From Sphingomonadales bacterium (GTDB lineage: Bacteria; Pseudomonadota; Alphaproteobacteria; Sphingomonadales; Sphingomonadaceae), in assembly GCA_018971065.1 (NCBI GenBank), contig JAGWVC010000119.1, positions 1 to 11,362 on the forward strand: 11,362 nt of DNA, read 5' to 3'. Under the pieces are notes generated by a model. It did no database searches. It worked only from the letters and a program-made list of their open reading frames with translations, and was not told where the DNA came from. Shown one piece after another: positions 8,235-11,362 of this stretch (positions are counted from its first letter, which is position 1; each line of letters opens with the position of its first letter). A program made the translations under genes and the position numbers.

Positions 8235-8936
8235 TCAGTGCCCGAACAGCCCGGCGGTCCATTGCGCCAGCGCCAGGTAATGCCCGGCCAGCCACTCGAA
8301 CGGCGGCCCCACCCAGGCCGAGACGATGTCCACCGAGGGAAACAGCCGCGGCACGATGACGATCAGGATCAGCACCGCCGGCAATGCCCAGCGCCGCATC
8401 CGGTGATAGGCCATCGCGGCGCGATACGGCAGCAGCCCCTCGACGATGTGCGACCCGTCGAACGGCGGGATCGGCAGCAGGTTGAACAACGCCAGGAACA
8501 GGTTGATGTCCAGGAAGTTGCGGGTGTTGTCCAGGCACCACGCCATGAAGCTGAAGTCGGCGGGCTTCGCGGTCAGGTTGCCGGCCATCACCCCCAGCAC
8601 CACCGCGCTCAGCGCCGCCAGCACCAGGTTGCACAGCGGCCCGGCCGCGCCCACGATCATCATGTCGCGGCGCGGGTTGCGCAGCCGGGCGGCGTTCACC
8701 GGCACCGGCCTTGCCCAGCCGAACACGGGCAGATGGGCCAGCGCCAGCATCCCCGGCAGGATCACCGTGCCGAACGGATCGACGTGCTTCAACGGGTTCA
8801 GCGTCAGCCGCCCGCGCTCGGCGGCGGTGCGATCCCCGAATAGCCGCGCCACCGCGCCGTGCGCCACCTCATGGCAGACGATCGCCAGCACCAGCGGCAG
8901 AATCAGCGTGGCGGCATCCCATACCGGATTGTTCAT
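8235..8936 (-). CDS. Site-2 protease family (M50) membrane metalloprotease
   Basis: This 233-residue integral membrane protein carries the zinc motif HEVAH (22-26) in its first transmembrane helix and the third ligand in NLLPIPPFDG (Asp160) in a later one, with GAAGPLCN (96-103) between them. This is the compact S2P architecture without PDZ domain. Such proteases cut substrates inside the membrane; the substrate here is unknown. Hydrophobic helices are visible at about 8-24, 55-70, 93-118, 141-156, 183-198 and near the C-terminus. The ATG at 8936 overlaps the stop of the acetyltransferase gene (ATGA), and GAGG sits 7 bases upstream inside that gene, so translation is coupled. It is followed by 79 bases without a gene before the DUF6491 gene, in which I see no clear terminator. 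Confidence 0.92.
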   Translation of the reverse strand: MNNPVWDAATLILPLVLAIVCHEVAHGAVARLFGDRTAAERGRLTLNPLKHVDPFGTVILPGMLALAHLPVFGWARPVPVNAARLRNPRRDMMIVGAAGPLCNLVLAALSAVVLGVMAGNLTAKPADFSFMAWCLDNTRNFLDINLFLALFNLLPIPPFDGSHIVEGLLPYRAAMAYHRMRRWALPAVLILIVIVPRLFPSVDIVSAWVGPPFEWLAGHYLALAQWTAGLFGH

Positions 8937-9472
8937 TGCGTCACCTCATCGGCCAGGATCGACCACAGCGCGGTATCGCGCACGTGCCCGGTCCAGGTCA
9001 CGCGTTCGGCACGCAGCGTGCCCTCCTTCACCGCACCCAGCTTCGCCACCGCGCGCTGGCTGCGCGCGTTGCGTTCGTCGATGCGGAATTCGATGCGGCG
9101 CACCCCGCAGGCAAACGCGCGGCCCAGCATCAGCGCCTTCACCCGCGCGTTCAGCCCGCTGCCGCGCACTTGCGGCGCCATGAACGTGCCGCCCAGCTCC
9201 AGCGTCTGCCGCGCCGGCACGATATGCAGGAACGCGGTCATCCCCACCACCTCGCCGGCACAGACCACCGCGAAGACATGGCGCGCCGGATCGCCCAGCA
9301 TCGCTGCAAAGCCGGGGTCGAAAGCATCGCCGGTCAGATCGACCGAATAGATTTCCCACACCGGATCGTCCGCCCGGCAGCACGCGCGCAGCCCTTCGCG
9401 ATGCGCCTCGGCCAGCGGCTCCAGCGCCAGCTCGCCATCGGCCATCGGCTCATGCAGGCCGGCACGATTCAT
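8933..9472 (-). CDS. GNAT family N-acetyltransferase (RimJ/RimL-like)
   Basis: This 179-residue protein has the GNAT fold: [16 protein letters not shown] (strands 2-3), [26 protein letters not shown] with the acetyl-CoA pyrophosphate loop QVRGSG, then [29 protein letters not shown], the typical Asn-containing motif B. The C-terminal [13 protein letters not shown] resembles RimJ/RimL-type enzymes that acetylate protein N-termini or small amines; the acceptor cannot be read from sequence. The ATG at 9472 overlaps the tdk stop codon (ATGA); Met10 would be a later alternative. The downstream protease gene overlaps by 4 bases as well, so the three are one translation-coupled unit. Confidence 0.9.
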   Translation of the reverse strand: MNRAGLHEPMADGELALEPLAEAHREGLRACCRADDPVWEIYSVDLTGDAFDPGFAAMLGDPARHVFAVVCAGEVVGMTAFLHIVPARQTLELGGTFMAPQVRGSGLNARVKALMLGRAFACGVRRIEFRIDERNARSQRAVAKLGAVKEGTLRAERVTWTGHVRDTALWSILADEVTQ

Positions 9473-10059
9473 GCCTGTGCCCCCGCCGCCAGCGCCTGGC
9501 TGAAATGGCGGCGGCACAGCGCCACATAGCGGTCGTTGCCGCCGATCTCGTTCTGCGCCCCGTCGCGCACCGCCGCCCCGGCGGCATCAACCCGCAGGTT
9601 CATGGTCGCCTTGCGGCCGCAATGGCACACGCCCTTCAGCTCCACCAGCGCGTCGGCAATCCCCAGAAGGGTCGCCGCGCCGGGGAACAGCGCCCCCCGG
9701 AAATCGGTGCGCAGGCCATAGCACAGCACCGGGATTCCCGCTTCGTCGGCCACCCGCGCCAGTTGCCACACCTGCTCGGGTTGCAGGAACTGCGCCTCGT
9801 CCACCAGCACGCAGGCCAACGGCCCGGCGGCGTGCGTGCGTGTGATCTCGGCAAACAGGTCGGTAGCCCCGGTGAACCGCTGCGCATCCGCACCCAGCCC
9901 GATGCGGCTGGCAATGGCATGGTGATCGGCGCGATCATCCAGCGCGGCGGTCCACAGCATCGTCGCCATCCCGCGCTCGCGGTAATTGAAATCCGCCTGC
10001 AGCAGGTTGGTCGATTTGCCGGCGTTCATGCTGGCATAGTAGAAATAGAGCTTGGCCAT
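9469..10059 (-). CDS. tdk: Thymidine kinase (type II, zinc-binding)
   Basis: This 196-residue enzyme phosphorylates thymidine with ATP for the dTTP salvage route. It shows the Walker A loop SMNAGKST (10-17), Walker [10 protein letters not shown] (84-92) with catalytic Glu88, and the zinc lasso, with CHC at 145-147 and CRRH at 182-185. The [12 protein letters not shown] and [14 protein letters not shown] segments closely resemble E. coli Tdk. The ATG at 10059 gives the canonical start [11 protein letters not shown]; the Shine-Dalgarno sequence is weak and the hydrolase gene ends 18 bases upstream. The stop codon overlaps the acetyltransferase start. The enzyme appears complete. Confidence 0.97.
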   Translation of the reverse strand: MAKLYFYYASMNAGKSTNLLQADFNYRERGMATMLWTAALDDRADHHAIASRIGLGADAQRFTGATDLFAEITRTHAAGPLACVLVDEAQFLQPEQVWQLARVADEAGIPVLCYGLRTDFRGALFPGAATLLGIADALVELKGVCHCGRKATMNLRVDAAGAAVRDGAQNEIGGNDRYVALCRRHFSQALAAGAQA

Positions 10060-10077
10060 CCGCCACGCGATGTGGGG

Positions 10078-10824
10078 TTATAACCCCGCTTCCGCAAGCA
10101 GGATTTCCGCCAACCCGTGCGGCCGCGTGTTCATCGCCTGATGGCCCGCATCCAGCCGGTGGATGCGTCGTGCGTGCAGCCGCGCAGCGAACCGCGCCTG
10201 CCATTCGGCGGTCAGCGCCATGTCGCGCTCGCACAGCACATAGGAAACGTCACGGCCCTTCAGGTGATCGAGCGCCCACGCTGAATGGCCATAGCAGCAC
10301 GCCGGCCAGCCGTCCGACCCCAGCTTCGCCAGGAATGCCGCCGCCTCGGTCTCGCCCATGTCGTTGCAGAACATCGCCCGGTAACGTTCCGCCATCGTCG
10401 CATCCGCCGCCACCGGATAGCCCACCCGGTCCGGGTCCTCGCCGTGGCCGATGCCGTGGCCCATCTGGTCCAGCGTCGTCCAGCCGGGCAGCGGCGCCGA
10501 ACAGGTCACGAACACCAGCTTGCGGAATGTTCCCGCCGGCGCCCGTTCTGCCATGTGCGGCAGGTGCAGGCCCGCCTGCGAATGCCCCACCAGCACCGCA
10601 TCGGCAAGGCCGCTGGCGGCGACATCGGCCAGCAGTTCGCGGGTAATATCCTCGAACGTCATCGCCGACGTGTCCCGCCCGCGCTTCGCCCCGCAGCCCG
10701 GCCCGTCCAGCGCCAGGCACCGCGCCGCACCCCCGCTTTGCAGCGCCAGCGCGGCAATCGTCTCGTCCCACACCCAGCCGCCCTGGCCGCCGCCGTGCAG
10801 AAAAATGAACGCTGGCCCCGTCAT
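10078..10824 (-). CDS. Alpha/beta fold hydrolase (esterase-like)
   Basis: This 248-residue protein is a single-domain alpha/beta hydrolase without signal peptide. The oxyanion loop is FLHGGGQGGWVWDE (8-21), the nucleophile elbow GHSQAG with Ser82, the probable acid Asp201 in CERDMAL, and the catalytic His228 in DAGHQAMNTRP. The order and spacing fit the plant methylesterase/hydroxynitrile-lyase-like branch and bacterial EstC-like esterases, so a small ester is a reasonable substrate guess. GAGG overlaps the upstream arylsulfatase stop and lies 8 bases before the ATG at 10824, so it is coupled to that gene. The function within the cell is not known. Confidence 0.88.
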   Translation of the reverse strand: MTGPAFIFLHGGGQGGWVWDETIAALALQSGGAARCLALDGPGCGAKRGRDTSAMTFEDITRELLADVAASGLADAVLVGHSQAGLHLPHMAERAPAGTFRKLVFVTCSAPLPGWTTLDQMGHGIGHGEDPDRVGYPVAADATMAERYRAMFCNDMGETEAAAFLAKLGSDGWPACCYGHSAWALDHLKGRDVSYVLCERDMALTAEWQARFAARLHARRIHRLDAGHQAMNTRPHGLAEILLAEAGL

Positions 10825-10834
10825 GATATTGCCC

Positions 10835-11362
10835 TCATTTCCTGGGCGCCAGGTCGAACACAGCGCCGCTGATCCGCCCGGGCAGCGGCACCCCGGCGGG
10901 ATACCCCTTCAGCACCGGCGATCCCGCATCCTCGCCCACGCCGAACACTTCGGAAAGCCCGAAATAGGCCGGCAGCGCGAAATGCACCGTCTGTTGCGCC
11001 AATATCGCGTCGCCGTTGCGGATCGTCACGGCATAGTCGCTGGCCCCGTCTGCGCCCGGCGCACCGCGCCGAACGTCCAGCGCCAGCGCCGACCGCCCCG
11101 CCGGCAGCGCCGCATCGGCCACCACCGCAACCGATCCGCCCTTCAGGTCGTTCAGGATGAAGCGCGGCCGTCCGCCATCCAGATACAGCCCGATCCCGCC
11201 CATCTGCCCACCCTGCGCGAACACCGGTCCGGTGACGTCGCCACGCGGCAGGTCCAGCGTTGCCGAAAACCGGAAGCCCAGCCCGGCGATCGGCGGCGCC
11301 ACCGTGCTGCCCAGCCCGGTCACGCGGCCGGGATAGCGCCAGACGCCGCCGCGCCGGGCAAA
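10835..11362 (-). CDS. Arylsulfatase, C-terminal part (5' end outside window)
   Basis: The frame is open to the window edge and encodes 175 residues ending at TGA (10835-10837). FARRGGVWRYPG, AQGGQMGGIGLYLDGGRPRF, LPAGRSALALDV and YAVTIRNGDAILAQ match the beta-rich C-terminal domain of the large arylsulfatases that hydrolyse aryl sulfate esters. FGLSEVFGVGEDAGSPVLKGY and the final GRISGAVFDL are also typical of this family. The catalytic N-terminal domain with the formylglycine (CxPxR) motif lies outside the window, so activity cannot be judged. An internal GTG at 11323 is not a credible start, because homologous sequence continues upstream of it. The hydrolase gene starts 10 bases after it. 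Confidence 0.82.
   Translation of the reverse strand, partial: FARRGGVWRYPGRVTGLGSTVAPPIAGLGFRFSATLDLPRGDVTGPVFAQGGQMGGIGLYLDGGRPRFILNDLKGGSVAVVADAALPAGRSALALDVRRGAPGADGASDYAVTIRNGDAILAQQTVHFALPAYFGLSEVFGVGEDAGSPVLKGYPAGVPLPGRISGAVFDLAPRK

Overview
The window is GC-rich chromosomal DNA from an alphaproteobacterium, most likely a sphingomonad (Sphingomonadaceae, possibly Novosphingobium). This rests on the end of a GcrA-type cell-cycle regulator, the DUF6491 and paired DUF1993 proteins, a long-tailed PNPase and base composition; the genus is a guess. I see no transposase, integrase, phage gene, CRISPR array or tRNA. Gene content is mainly housekeeping, with one small cluster of unknown function.

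Plus strand, 1-3908. The window opens in the 3' end of gcrA (1-216), followed by a hairpin. Next is a soluble GGDEF diguanylate cyclase (313-1482) with a GGEEF active site and no RxxD inhibitory site; a TTAACCAT sequence resembling a CtrA half-site abuts its start codon. A 123-base leader with two inverted repeats, one covering the ribosome binding site, precedes a tight three-gene cluster: two tandem DUF1993 paralogues of identical length (1606-2130 and 2138-2662), then a kinase-fold phosphotransferase-like protein (2679-3908) whose catalytic HGD triad reads HWN. This cluster is the least explained part of the window.

Minus strand, 11362-4029. Reading in the direction of transcription: the C-terminal part of an arylsulfatase, an alpha/beta hydrolase, thymidine kinase (tdk), a GNAT acetyltransferase and a site-2-type membrane metalloprotease, joined by short gaps or 4-base ATGA overlaps. 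After a 79-base gap come a secreted DUF6491 protein, truB (tRNA pseudouridine-55 synthase), rpsO (ribosomal protein S15) and pnp (polynucleotide phosphorylase). The truB-rpsO-pnp order is the classical translation/RNA-turnover cluster, but the gene directly upstream of truB is the periplasmic DUF6491 gene rather than rbfA. rpsO ends in a strong intrinsic terminator, and the rpsO-pnp spacer holds several hairpins that could serve the RNase III/PNPase autoregulation known in enterobacteria. pnp ends with an Arg/Gly/Asp-rich disordered tail and a terminator shared with the convergent phosphotransferase gene.

The points most worth a second look are the HWN kinase-like protein with its tandem DUF1993 partners, the structured leader ahead of them, the TTAACCAT site at the cyclase start, and the PNPase tail and leader.
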